Assembly: GCA_003439945.1 (NCBI GenBank)
Contig: QVRM01004868.1
Location: forward strand, 1-64,000
DNA from: Dermanyssus gallinae
Taxonomy: Eukaryota > Arthropoda > Arachnida > Mesostigmata > Dermanyssidae
Direction: 5' to 3'
DNA: 64,000 nt
The notes beneath the pieces are model-generated. The model saw nothing but the letters and a program-made list of their open reading frames with translations, had not been told where the DNA came from and ran no database searches. The position numbers and the translations under genes are program-made. Shown piece by piece: positions 1 through 9,719 of the stretch; the stretch's first letter is position 1, and every line of letters starts with the position of its first letter.

Positions 1-1196
1 TTTGGTGAAGTCTTGTACATCAGCCTGCAAGGAAACTACCGGAACAAGCGACACTATAGGCGAAGGTGACCCTGACTGAAGTCTCAACCCTCTGGTCATG
101 AAATGTGTTGTAATGTAAAATGTATTGGATTGTAGTTGATCGCCTGCAATAAGACATCGTGCTGTGTCGGGAATCGATGGGAACAAAGAACTGAGGCCAA
201 CACGTCCTCAACTCATCCTCTTAGGAGATACATACGTGTCTTGTACCAAATCATCTAAATCATTATTTGTGACCCCTGCACATTCCGAGAGTCAACGATT
301 TCTGTCGCTTGCTTAAAACGTTCAGCACAAGAGTTAAAGTTATTACGACCATGTTCACCTATGAATGGGGTGCAAGTTTCGTAAAATATTTATGTAACGT
401 TGGAAGCGAAGACTTTACTAACGCGGGGATAGAGGAGCTTTTGGCCGTTTGCAACAGGTCGTTGAGAGGGGGCTGATAATATCAGTCATGTGGTATATGG
501 CAAAAATGCCAGATAGAACCCAGCTATACAGACGTTATGCTCTGGCAAATGATCAAAGGCATCTATCTTATACTTCTTATTGAGGTCACTTGGATAAGGA
601 AATCTATCAGGCCCACTTGCCGATAGTACATTGCACAACATGCAATACTCCTCCATTCGCACTGTTAACATCGCAACGACCTTATATGGCCAGCCTTTAA
701 AAGTTTATCTAGCAGTCTACAAGCTCGCACCGCAGTTCATTCAGAGTCACGTCCAAGCCTAAGAGCAGTTGTAATGAGTTGTCTATTGCTGTCTGTGGAA
801 GATGGAAAGTCATCAAAGATGCGCCGAGAGAGAGAAAGAAGTCTTCATACACTTTGGGAGTATCATCGACGATAGTTTCTTGCTTCTTATAGTCAAGAAT
901 AGATCGTGCCTACTGAAAGCACCTATATACACATGCAATATCCTAATTCAACCATCACGTGAAGCGCGGGATAGGCAGATGTCCGCCGGCATTCTTGTAG
1001 GGTCGTTGCTAGGAACATTGCCTACAAGAAGAAGTTTTAACGATAGCATACGCGAACGTTTCGGCCGTCACGCAATTCACGTGCCACCGTTTCCTCGCGA
1101 TAATATATAAGCCTAAATAATAAGATAAGTGATAAAAGCCAAATAGTTAATTGGTCGCGGGATGAAAGTTGAGTCCGCGTTTAAAGAGTAGGGCAA
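1..1196. other. No gene recognised
   Basis: Mixed-composition sequence with only short open frames. None has a recognisable domain or biased codon use, and I see no repeat structure of note. Undetected short exons of a flanking gene cannot be excluded. Confidence 0.5.
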
Positions 1197-1375
1197 AAAA
1201 TACTTTTTGGGGCTGAACCTCAGCCAAGATTTAACGTCCACGGGACTGCTTTTCGCAATAGACGGACCCCCTCACAAACACAAATGTGCAACGGTGGGCT
1301 CGAACCCGAGCACCTATGCGTCTTCTCCGGTCGCGAGGCGCAGGCGAATGCACACACCACGCCACCGGGCTCGAC
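1197..1375 (-). mobile_element. tRNA-derived SINE, family 1, copy A
   Basis: Read on the minus strand, this begins with a GTCGAGCCCGGTGGCGTGG head and has a pol III B-box-like GGGTTCGAGCCC (reversed here as GGGCTCGAACCCGAG). It continues with the family body: GTCCGTCTAT, then GTGGACGTTAAATCTTGGC, then GAGG(T)TCAGCCC. The same modules recur in the same order at 1.9-2.3 kb and 15.7-16.8 kb, so this is a dispersed repeat and not a single tRNA gene. It encodes no protein; such elements move with the machinery of a LINE partner. The A-box region is diverged. Confidence 0.75.
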
Positions 1376-1887
1376 TAAGGAGTAGGGAAGCGGGAGGCCA
1401 ACTATCAAACCCACGCTTCGCGGCCATAACCTATCTAGCAGTAGTTTCCGGCAAACGCCGAACTTCATCCAGCAATGAGTCGTGGTCTTGGCGCAATGCT
1501 AAACTCTGCTAGCAACGGGAGCTAAAGGGGTACTTACTACTACTACTAACTGTGGCAACAAGTTGGTCGCTTGTCGTTGGGTGTCGGTCGAGTGTCGCAC
1601 GATCTGCAGAACACCGCCGATATGCGTAAATGCCTATTTGCTGACTTCTGAGAAAAATAACTGTTAGCAATAGACCTTCCAGCGGAGTACACGAGAAGGG
1701 TTTTTTTCCGTGGTGGGAAAAACACGTCGTAAAGTAACCGCGCTAGTTCGGAGTTTACCGTTCTCAGTGTATCAGTATATCGCACTGGAAGCCTGGAAGC
1801 CGATGAAGAAATCACACAACACTCAACTATGCAGAAGAGAGCAGGTGCAGTGGAGGCCAATTTCGTCCGTTGGTCGATGAAAGTGTG

Positions 1888-1920
1888 CCTAGAAAGTATT
1901 TTTAGGAAATACTTTCTAGG
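1888..1920. repeat. Perfect 14-bp hairpin at a SINE 3' end
   Basis: The arms CCTAGAAAGTATTT and AAATACTTTCTAGG are exact reverse complements around a 5-base spacer. The right arm abuts the tail end of the minus-strand SINE copy B. It could form a stem-loop; no function is evident. Confidence 0.6.
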
Positions 1921-2060
1921 CTGACTCTCGGCCAAGATTTAACGTCCATGGAACTGCGTTTCGCGTTGCTTATTCATAGACGGACCCCCATAAATCTAAA
2001 TGTGCAACGGTGGGGTTCAAACCCGCACACCGCGCTGTGTCTCCTCCGGTCGAGAGGCGC

Positions 2061-2291
2061 AGACTATTGCAGCACGTCGAGCCCGGTGGCGTAGTGGTCT
2101 AAGTCTGCGTCTCGCAACCGGAGGAGACACGGATAGGTGCGCGGGTTCGAGCTCCACCGTTGCCCCACATTTATATTTATGGGGGTAGTCCGTCTATGAA
2201 GCAATGTGAAAAACAGTTCCGTGGACGACGTTAAATCTTGGCTGAGGGGCAACAGCCCGAAAACTTGACTTTACTAGACTATTGCAGCACG
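2061..2291. repeat. 16-bp target-site duplication around SINE copy C
   Basis: AGACTATTGCAGCACG occurs at 2061-2076 and again, without mismatch, at 2276-2291. The two copies exactly bracket the plus-strand SINE. The length suits LINE-type target-primed reverse transcription. The target lies within SINE copy B. Confidence 0.85.
2077..2275 (+). mobile_element. tRNA-derived SINE, family 1, copy C (full length)
   Basis: The best-preserved copy, about 199 bp. From 5' to 3' it has the head TCGAGCCCGG, an A-box-like TGGCGTAGTGGTCTAAG, a B-box-like GCGGGTTCGAGCTCC, the body modules (GTCCGTCTATGAAGCAATG, then GTTCCGTGGACG, then TTAAATCTTGGCTGAGG) and a tail GAAAACTTGACTTTACT. The internal pol III promoter is what a tRNA-derived SINE uses for transcription. 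It is flanked by the 16-bp duplication described separately. The perfect duplication suggests it is younger than the copy it landed in. Confidence 0.85.
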
Positions 2292-3246
2292 CTTGCACTA
2301 CCGGGCTCGACGTCATCGTGCCGTCATCGTCATTTCAAATGTTCGCGCGCTTCCGCCCGCCGGCTGTGTCGTCGGGTGGGTGGCGTCAAAGCCAACCCAG
2401 CGACGCCGTCAGCCAGCTGACGACAGCGGGCGTGCTGAGCGATAGGCCGCCATCTGGCGGAGCTCTGCTTGGATTTGGTTAATCACCTGGCGCTCAATCT
2501 GCTGCTGCTGTTGTTGTTGTTGTTGGCTGTCCTATGCGTACAATAAAAAAGAACGCTTTTAGCCGTCGTTGAATTAGTTAGTACAAACTAGATCGATACA
2601 TGGATAAGTAACTAGATGAATAGGTAGATAATGATACCAATATATAGTAGATGATGTCGTGATTATTGTTTACATGGCAATTGTGGCTGTCGTTCGCGCG
2701 TTGTCGGCGTTCATCAGCAGCGGCGGTAGCAGCGGCGGCGGCGGTATCGGGACATGTGGAAAGGAGGACCTCAAGAAAATAAAGCATGAGAATAAGCGAG
2801 GTGGTCGCTGCGGTGGTGGTGGTGGTGGAGGAGGATGAGGTGGAGGTGGAGAAGAAGAACAAAAGATGAAGGTTGAGGGAAAGGATCAACAACAACAACA
2901 ACAACTGCTGCATCAACAACGACAGCAACAACAACAGTAGCAACAACAACAACAACGCGACCCGGCGACTGCTGGTTCCTGATGAGACTCAAGAACTCAC
3001 TGCTCTCACAAGTGAGTAATAATAATACTATCGTTCCGACAGCGGACGCATAGGGTGTGGACTGAGCAGCGCCGCCGGTAGCAATCCAGCGCCCCAGTAG
3101 TAGTAGTTAGTAGTAGTTAGTAGTAGTTAGTAGTTGCTACTACTTTAGTAGTAGCAATATAACAAACAAAAAAAGTTCAACCCATCATCATTTGCATTCT
3201 GTGGTCGCTGGCGGTGGCGCTGTGTCGCTTGCTGCAACCACTAACT

Positions 3247-3279
<33 letters not shown>

Positions 3280-3331
3280 CGAACAAGAGTAACAACACAA
3301 GTAAATAGAAATCGTCTGGCTGTAGTTGGCA

Positions 3332-3452
3332 GTAATATAGTTCTATAGTAGTAGTTGTAATATAGTTCTATAGTAGTAGTTGTAATATAGTTCTATAGTA
3401 GTACTTGTAATATAGTTCTATAGTAGTAGTTGTTATAGTTCTATAGTAGTAG
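3332..3452. repeat. 25-bp minisatellite, about five copies
   Basis: The unit TAATATAGTTCTATAGTAGT followed by AGTTG is repeated head to tail with very few substitutions; the last copy is slightly shortened. Each unit contains a near-palindrome, TATAGTTCTATA. Confidence 0.85.
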
Positions 3453-3855
3453 AAGTTGAAGATTTTGTTGTTGTTGCTGTCGTTGTTGTGACGAGGAGAA
3501 GTCGCGATGAGATGGTTATTGTGGCGGTGGTGATAATATAGCAACAAGTCTGATGACAGCCAGGAGCAACAAAAGCTGCGAGAGCGGCGCCTACAGAATG
3601 GTGAACGTACGTGAGTGAGTGATAATCAGTCTACGATATTAAGTTAATAAGGAGCCACAGTGTGGGTTTTGTGAGCCACGTCTTCTTCCAACTCCTCGAC
3701 AAGTGTAACAACAACAGCAACAACAACAACAGCAACAACAACACCAACAACAACAAAGCAATAACAACAACAGGAGCACGAGCCAAGCAGGGGAACGATT
3801 CTATTGGTGGTCTGTTTGTTTTTCATATCGTGTGTAAGTGTCAGAGGGTGAGGAT

Positions 3856-3872
3856 CTCCCCCCCCCCCCCCC
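3856..3872 (+). repeat. Homopolymer run of 17 C
   Basis: An uninterrupted C run. It is a likely site of sequencing length error and could form G-quadruplex or i-motif structure. Confidence 0.9.
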
Positions 3873-5180
3873 TGTGACGCTGTGCCCTCCTGTCAAACCA
3901 GCGTTCCCGTAGAGGTGGATTCAATAGATCGGTGTTGTTATAGTTAATGTTGTGGTTGTTGTTGTTGTAGTTGATGCTGTGGATTTCGTCGTTGTCGCTC
4001 AGATCAAGTTGTCACCCCAGTTTGAGTTCTGCTGTTGTTGTTGTCGTTGTTGTAGTTGATGTTGTTGTTGTTGTTGCTATTATTGTTGTTGTAGTTCATG
4101 TTGTTGTTGTTGTTGTTGTTGTGTTGTTGCTGTTGCTTGCGTTGTCGCAACTTTTCTGTGGTGCTACATACTCCGGTACTAGTGATGCAGTGTTTGGGAG
4201 CTAGAACTTTGCCTGTTACATACACCATCATCCATTCCCCCCATCTAACCTTCTCGTTCTCGTGCGTGTGGCGACTACTAGATTCCCTAATCGGTGGATC
4301 AATGCGAATTCGAATAGTTCGCATGTTGACGGCTAGTGACGAATTGCCGTTTGATTGCCGCTAGTTTAGCAGCAGCTGCATTCATAGCAGCGGTAGCACA
4401 TAGATGTGACGACAGCAACTCCATATATGAGAAAAAATAACCGAAATAAGAATGAAAATCATTAATGATCATATGGTGAATCATGGATGAAAGATGACGG
4501 CCACAGCGGCGGTGGCTAAAGGCAGCTGTTTTGTTGTGTGAATTGTTGTTGTTGCTGTTGTTGTCATTGTTGTTGCTGTTGTTGTCGTTGTTGCTGTTGT
4601 TGTTGTCGTTGTTGCTGTTGCTGTTGTTGTTGTTGTTGTTGTCGTTGTTGCTGTTGTTGTTGTTGTGTGCCCACTTTTATTAGTTATTATCATCTGTCGT
4701 TCGGCTTTGTGAAAGTTGGATAAGTTGTAACCGAAGCGACTAATCGAATACTTATTGTGTGTTGTGGTGGGGTGGTGATGTTCTTCATGCGCTTCTGTTA
4801 CTGCTGCTACTGATGTGATGATGATGATGATGCTATAGTGATGGCAAGTGGTGGTGATTGTGTGGGTGCTGCGGCCTAGAACAAGAGCCTACCTAGTCCA
4901 GGCCATTGGAACCATTGGAATACAACTGGAAGACACCACTGGATCACACTTGTTGGAACACGATTCACCCACCACCTTGAACATGTAAGTAAGCACACGA
5001 CTGACTACGAATGACCAACGTAGTCGTAGTATTGGTCTGCTGTTATACGAGCGATCGTTTTATGTCGGTATCGAAAACTTTTTATTATTATTATTATTGC
5101 TTTCACATTATTAATAATTTAAGTACATACACGATATCGCGTATTTAATTTGGTATAACTATTGTTCTACACGTCGGACC

Positions 5181-5217
<37 letters not shown>

Positions 5218-5289
5218 TTTTTCTTCTTCTTATTGTTGTTGTTGTATTACATCGATGGCTTCAAGCAACAATTCGTGTGAATCGGGACG

Positions 5290-5965
5290 TCTTTTTTCAA
5301 TTGTTTTAGCGTTTTTTTTTGGGGAAACGAGCTAGAAATTGCACGGTGTTAAGTCGGGTGAATAAGTTCGGTGCTTCATCAGCTTGACTCCCGATGCGGT
5401 GAGAAAAGCCATAGTGTCTTCAACCCAGTGGCGTGTCGTCACGGTAGGGAAGTTATCGTCCAGCGAACACTTCGGAGTTCTTGATGAACACTGATGCGTG
5501 AGCGCAGTGAAAACTTTCTGGTAGACATTCTGCAGTGAGCCAAACGTTTTCAGCGTTGTCGCTGTTAACTTAAGTCGCTGTAAGCTGTGGGCCTGATGTG
5601 GCAACCATGGTCTAACGGAACTGGCATTTGAGCGTTTTTTGTTGGTGATCTCAGAGTGAAAACTCACTCTAGTAGACATTCTGCAAAACAAACGAAAAGT
5701 TGCCAGCTATGCATACGCTATGAGGTTCGAGTTTTCGTCAATCGCAGTTTTCACTCTAACCAAAGACACACACACACACCCGTTTATATTCCGTTGATGT
5801 TGTTGGACGACGTCCTTCACGTGTTTCGCCGTACAGTTCGAAACGTTCATTTTGAAATTTTCTGTACCATCCATACATACTTGCCAGCGGTAGGGCGTCA
5901 TCAGCACTAATCCATCGAAGCTCTTCGAAACACTCCTGTGAATTTCATCTTCGCTGGAAGTTGTA
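5290..5965 (-). pseudogene. Mariner-type transposase relic
   Basis: Minus-strand translation gives scattered but ordered mariner segments. The N-terminal part, at about 5960-5790, reads ECFEELRWISADDALPLAS, then MYGWYRKFQNERFELYGE, then TREGRRPTTST, which resembles the mariner helix-turn-helix region. It is followed by VKTAIDENSNL at about 5745. The C-terminal part ends at about 5335 with TMAFLTASGVKLM, then TYSPDLTPCNF, matching the mariner YSPDLAPCDF block that holds the last catalytic aspartate (N here). Stops and frame changes separate the blocks. About half of a normal mariner gene of roughly 1 kb is missing, and I found no inverted ends. A partly repeated GCAGAATGTCTAC segment near 5525 and 5685 suggests later rearrangement. 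I am fairly sure of the family and unsure of the exact limits. Confidence 0.7.
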
Positions 5966-7460
5966 CCACAGAATAGTATGCAGCCTGGTATTTAATTGGT
6001 ATGGTTGTTGTGGCACTGACATACGTATGCTCGCCATGTATGCGAGTATCGGTACCCGAAGAGGCACGTTACATTGTAGCAGGTTAGACTAACGCAACCA
6101 ACAATCAAGGCCGAAAACAAAATATTCATTCATACAAACAAACTTCTCCTCCGCTGAGATGAGCAGAAGAATCTCACCGGCACGCGAAACCCCAAATTGT
6201 CGACAGATATTTGGCTATACCTGGGCGACTGGCCTTTTGGAAAGCATAATAAACGTACTTTCACGATCGATTTCTTGACAGCAGTGGTCATTGGAAAGAA
6301 AACTCCGGCGGTTTTCATCTTCTCGTCATTTTTAAATGCAAGCAGGCGGTATTTACTCTGCACAGCTTATTCACTGACAAAAAAGTCGAGGGATTCTTGT
6401 CGACTTCTCCTCTGAAAAGTGCTGTCAACGCGTTTTGAATTATCTGGGCTCGACGGAGTACATTCTTTTTCGTTAACGCTAAACGTTGGAAGTTGTACTG
6501 AGGACAGTAGACATATGTGTCCCAAGTGTTAACCCGACGATCTGTATTGATTTATTACATTACGATTACTTATTACATTGATTTAACTTTGCCGATCTTC
6601 ACATCGTGGCGTTTGCTTAAAAGCGTGCTGCTGCGATAATAGTAGTCGATATCAACTTTAATATTTTTTCTGAGGTTTTGTTTAATAAGGTTTCTAAGGT
6701 AGATGTTTTAGTATTTTTGAGAACTTTTAGCGTCTCCAACATGGTGACATGTCTAAATGTAAATGCTGACGGCAACTCAGACCGGATATCCATCAGAATC
6801 GATACGAAATGCAGAGTAGTCGGAATCTACAAAACAACAATGCCGATAAATGCATCGGAAGTGCAGTGGTAATCCTTGCATTTAATATATTGGTTGGCAT
6901 TTAACAACAGTTTCTACCAATCGGCCATGACATGACCCGTGCGTACCATAACTTGTTCAGGAAACTTTATTTGGGCATGAAACGGTCGTGGTACATACAT
7001 ACATACATTCTCTATCTGTATGGTGCATCACGGCATTGAGAGTCCAGCCCACCGAAGGACTGAGCCAAAAATGTCGCTGGCACTGGAATGTTTTACGTTC
7101 TACAACATTCTGGTAGGGTTTTCTCCATTGCTACACGATCGCCCTTAACCATATGCGGGCGAACGAGCCACCGAGACGCTTAGCCGCTTAATCTTCACTT
7201 GACCGAGGACAGCATTTTGCAACATTTGCATCCTTACCTCTTCCCATGGTCAACCTAGAATTCGGTCGGGTCAGCTGTGGAGAGCACGTTGAGCAGCACG
7301 AGCTCTCTTCGACGCCTTAAAGTTTGCGCGGCCTATTTGGGCTAGTAGCGATATTCCATTTTCTCTCTTTGTTGACAAACGTAACGTCACTGACACGGTG
7401 GCACATAGAGAGTGACTATGACTCTTAGTCACTGACCTTTAGGAATCATTTGTATATAAA
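5966..7460. other. No gene recognised
   Basis: No frame with a recognisable domain. The longest frames, at about 6130-6415 on both strands, overlap each other and have no family resemblance that I can see. A short TACA tetranucleotide run lies near 6992-7008. Confidence 0.45.
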
Positions 7461-7747
7461 TAATATATATATATATATATACATCCAAGTTTGTAGATGT
7501 CGATGGTAATTATACGTATATGTATATGTATCCGATACAATAAACATCTACACACACAAATGCATGAGCGGCATATTCTGCATGACAATACACGGTGCCG
7601 ACGTTGCTGTGATAGTGGGCGCATCGCGCATTGAAAATCGATATATCTATTTGTTTCTTGATTTGTTTTTCTTTTCTAAATTTCTATTGATCTCAAGGGG
7701 ACGCTTAGAGTCGTTACGCTCGTTAGCCAGGTAAGGCTGTGACGGAG

Positions 7748-7980
7748 ACAACAACTACAATAATAATAGTAAAAACAACAACAACAGCCACAATAGCAAC
7801 AACAGCAACAACAACAACAACAACAACAACAGCAACAACAACAGCAACAGCAACAGCAACAACAACAACAACAACCACAACAACCACAACAACCACAACA
7901 ACCACAACAGCAACAACAGCAGCAACAACAACAACAACAACCACCACCACCACAACAACAGCCACAATAGCAACAGCAAC
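7748..7980 (+). repeat. (CAA)n microsatellite, about 230 bp
   Basis: CAA/CAG/CCA-type triplets, imperfect, over the whole interval. Every reading frame is open because the triplets lack stops, which creates spurious poly-T/Q/N frames on the plus strand and poly-V/L/C frames on the minus strand. Confidence 0.95.
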
Positions 7981-8917
7981 GACGAGCCTTGCTAGTAGGA
8001 CTTCGCTGTAACCAGCCAGTAATCTTTATTCTCTTACTAACCACTTCTCTGACCAGTGATCACCATCACCGCCATCGTCCTACAACCGCAGTGTTACTAC
8101 CACACTTGGCGAACGTGTCCTGGGACTGGCGATTGTTCCCAGCTTCGAATCGACGGCCGGAAGACAAACTGGCGAAGAGGAGCCGTGCCGGGTGGTCAGA
8201 ATCGAACGAGGTGGTGGGTTGTCGGTTAGATGCGCTCCACGTTGGGGCAATCCTACGTTGGGGCAGCGGCTGCGCTGCCAACGGCTACGACAGCTTCAGG
8301 GGTGGTGACTGCAGCGGCGGTCAGAATTATGATGAGAGCTGAACAGCTCAGCGACGATAGCATTTGGCTTGGGGGTTCATCGACTCATTCTGCAAATCAT
8401 CCATCCTATTCGTTACATGAATTCAATTCACCAACGCCACCACCACCACCACCACCACCACCACCATCATCATCATTAGCAGGTGCGAGTCGTTATCGTT
8501 TTGATTTGATCGTGGTTGCAGTCGTGTAGTACGTGACGACAACGACAGCGACAACGACGACAAACACAACGGGGGCGCACGGACGGAACCTGACGGTTGA
8601 CGAGAGAAAGAAACGTGGAAAGGAGAATCAGTATCAACCATAGAACATAGCGAAAAGCAAGAAGAAAACGGGGCAGAAGCAGCAGCAGCAGCAGCAGAAC
8701 AAGAAAAAGAACATTGCGCGGAGCAAAACAAGCCCAAACCATCGTTCAAGCTAGACCATCGTCGCTAATAACAACAATATTAACAACAACAACACATATT
8801 GTCAGATCGTCAGACTTCGTCTGAATGGTCCGACTTGCTCGCCGCCGACAGATCTAACGTCGTGGCTCTGTTAGGGAGAGCTGAATCGTTGTGAAGAGAG
8901 AGAAGAAACTCGAACAC

Positions 8918-8958
<41 letters not shown>

Positions 8959-8976
8959 CAAAAGAGAGGAATTGAA
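7981..8976. promoter_or_regulatory. Upstream region of the CINP-like gene
   Basis: This is the probable promoter and 5' leader of the gene starting at 8977, but no TATA box, initiator or splice acceptor can be assigned with confidence. It contains a (CCA)n run at 8438-8466, a CAG run at about 8679-8697, a TA tract at 8918-8943 and a GA run at 8944-8958. An in-frame TAG at 8872-8874, with no ATG between it and 8977, supports the start chosen for the gene. Confidence 0.35.
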
Positions 8977-9597
8977 ATGTCGCAATTATCAGAAACTCCC
9001 AATAGACGGTCGTCGTCGTCGTCATCGTCGTCAGCAAGTTACCTTCGAGCATCTTCTACTCAGCAGCAGCAGCAGCAGCAGCAGTTTTCGCCCATCCGAG
9101 TCGAAAGTCCGTATCCTCCAGCGGGCGTCAACCTGACCGGACTGCCTCGACGCGTCAAGGACAGCTGCGCCGACGTGTACAACGCGTGCCGCCGCTGGGA
9201 CAAGGCCAAACTGCGGGGCGTCAAAACGATACGTCGAATCGCGGCGCTAAGGAGCGACCCCGAGCCGGACGAGCTGACGCTGTGTCAACTCTGCGACGGA
9301 CTCGTCGAGTGTGTCGACGAACTCGACAAGTGCCTGGGGACAATTGCTTCGGTGCGCAAGAACTTTGAAGCGCTGGTCAAGATTGACCGTCTCAAGATGA
9401 CGCCCGCCGAACCGACCGAATCGACCACAGCCGCGACGGCAGGATTTGCAGAAGGGTGCAAGAGTTGCGGCGAGATTGCCTTTCTGAGCTACTCGCTTGA
9501 GAAGTATCTCGACATGATCAGGTCGGTCGAGCGCGCCTATCACAGCGAAGCTCGAGCTGAAACGAGCGCTAATCAAGCGAGCTCCGCTGCAGAATAG
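8977..9597 (+). CDS. CINP: CINP-like protein (CDK2-interacting protein homologue)
   Basis: A complete 206-codon single-exon frame, the only frame in the window with balanced, non-repetitive protein composition after its N-terminus. CINP in vertebrates binds CDK2 and the Cdc7 kinase at replication origins and ATR-interacting protein in checkpoint signalling; the role here is inferred from the family. What I see: residues about 9-36 are low complexity (a Ser run, then eight Gln). Residues about 53-80 match the CINP N-terminal block, with LPRRVKDSCADVYNACRRW aligning to the family's R-K/V-K-D-x-A-D-x-x-N pattern, followed by an IAAL motif. Residues about 102-135 (LCDGLVECVDELDKCLGTI) form a helical, coiled-coil-like segment with the family's spacing. 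A C-terminal helix, SLEKYLDMIRSVERAY, resembles the family's LLEMYRKE region. Human CINP has about 212 residues, so the length fits. The start is the first ATG after an in-frame stop at 8872. The lack of introns could mean an intronless gene or a retrocopy. Confidence 0.62.
   Translation: MSQLSETPNRRSSSSSSSSASYLRASSTQQQQQQQQFSPIRVESPYPPAGVNLTGLPRRVKDSCADVYNACRRWDKAKLRGVKTIRRIAALRSDPEPDELTLCQLCDGLVECVDELDKCLGTIASVRKNFEALVKIDRLKMTPAEPTESTTAATAGFAEGCKSCGEIAFLSYSLEKYLDMIRSVERAYHSEARAETSANQASSAAE
9061..9084 (+). repeat. (CAG)8 tract encoding poly-Gln
   Basis: Eight CAG codons inside the N-terminal part of the CINP-like frame, just after a TCG-rich Ser run (about 9010-9033). Both are replication-slippage sequences, and their length probably varies between individuals. 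They lie outside the conserved domain. Confidence 0.9.
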
Positions 9598-9702
9598 GCG
9601 AAGTCTATTTACATTTGTCAATGTCTGTTGGATGTACGACCCTCTGATCACCGAGGACGTGACGAGAACCGTTCTGGCACTCGTCGCCGAATGTGGCTTT
9701 AA

Positions 9703-9708
9703 ATAAAC
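9703..9708 (+). promoter_or_regulatory. Polyadenylation signal of the CINP-like gene
   Basis: A canonical AATAAA 106 bases after the TAG stop (9595-9597), followed by sequence with T/G-rich stretches. Position and hexamer suit a short 3' untranslated region. Confidence 0.65.
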
Positions 9709-9719
9709 GATGACATTGA

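Larger units (their letters stand above)
1911..2311 (-). mobile_element. tRNA-derived SINE, family 1, copy B (interrupted)
   Basis: A minus-strand family 1 SINE. Its body and B-box half lie at 1911-2076, and its 5' head reappears at 2292-2311 (reversed: GTCGAGCCCGG, then AGTGCAAG). The two halves were separated when another SINE of the same family inserted on the plus strand. The B-box appears as GGGGTTCAAACCCG on the plus strand. Removing the insert and one copy of the 16-bp duplication gives a continuous SINE, which supports the nested reading. Confidence 0.75.
2480..4990. repeat. Trinucleotide-repeat-rich region (TTG/CAA, CAG/CTG, TAG)
   Basis: The interval is dominated by short arrays: TTG near 2505-2525, CAA at about 2887-2956, 3246-3280 and 3705-3775, TTG at about 3950-4140 and 4536-4672, and TAG arrays near 3097-3150. 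Long frames here are homopolymer-like in all three frames (poly-L/C/V/N/T) and are not credible proteins. Sequences resembling good splice donors occur at about 3010 (ACAA|GTGAGTAA) and 4985 (AACAT|GTAAGTAAG). Non-coding exons of an unidentified gene are therefore possible but unproven. Confidence 0.6.

Noticed and set aside
2077..2275. tRNA gene with A and B boxes
   Set aside because: The tRNA-like head is followed by a fixed non-tRNA body repeated many times and by target duplications, so it is a SINE, not a tRNA gene.
7676..8044. Overlapping poly-C, poly-V, poly-L and poly-T frames of 70-120 codons
   Set aside because: They are translations of one (CAA)n array in all frames; no start context, domain or codon bias. 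The same applies to frames over TTG, ATT and TA tracts elsewhere.
8230..8529. 99-codon frame with a Pro run just upstream of the CINP-like gene
   Set aside because: The Pro run is a (CCA)n microsatellite and the remainder is unlike any family I know; it is probably part of the leader or promoter region.
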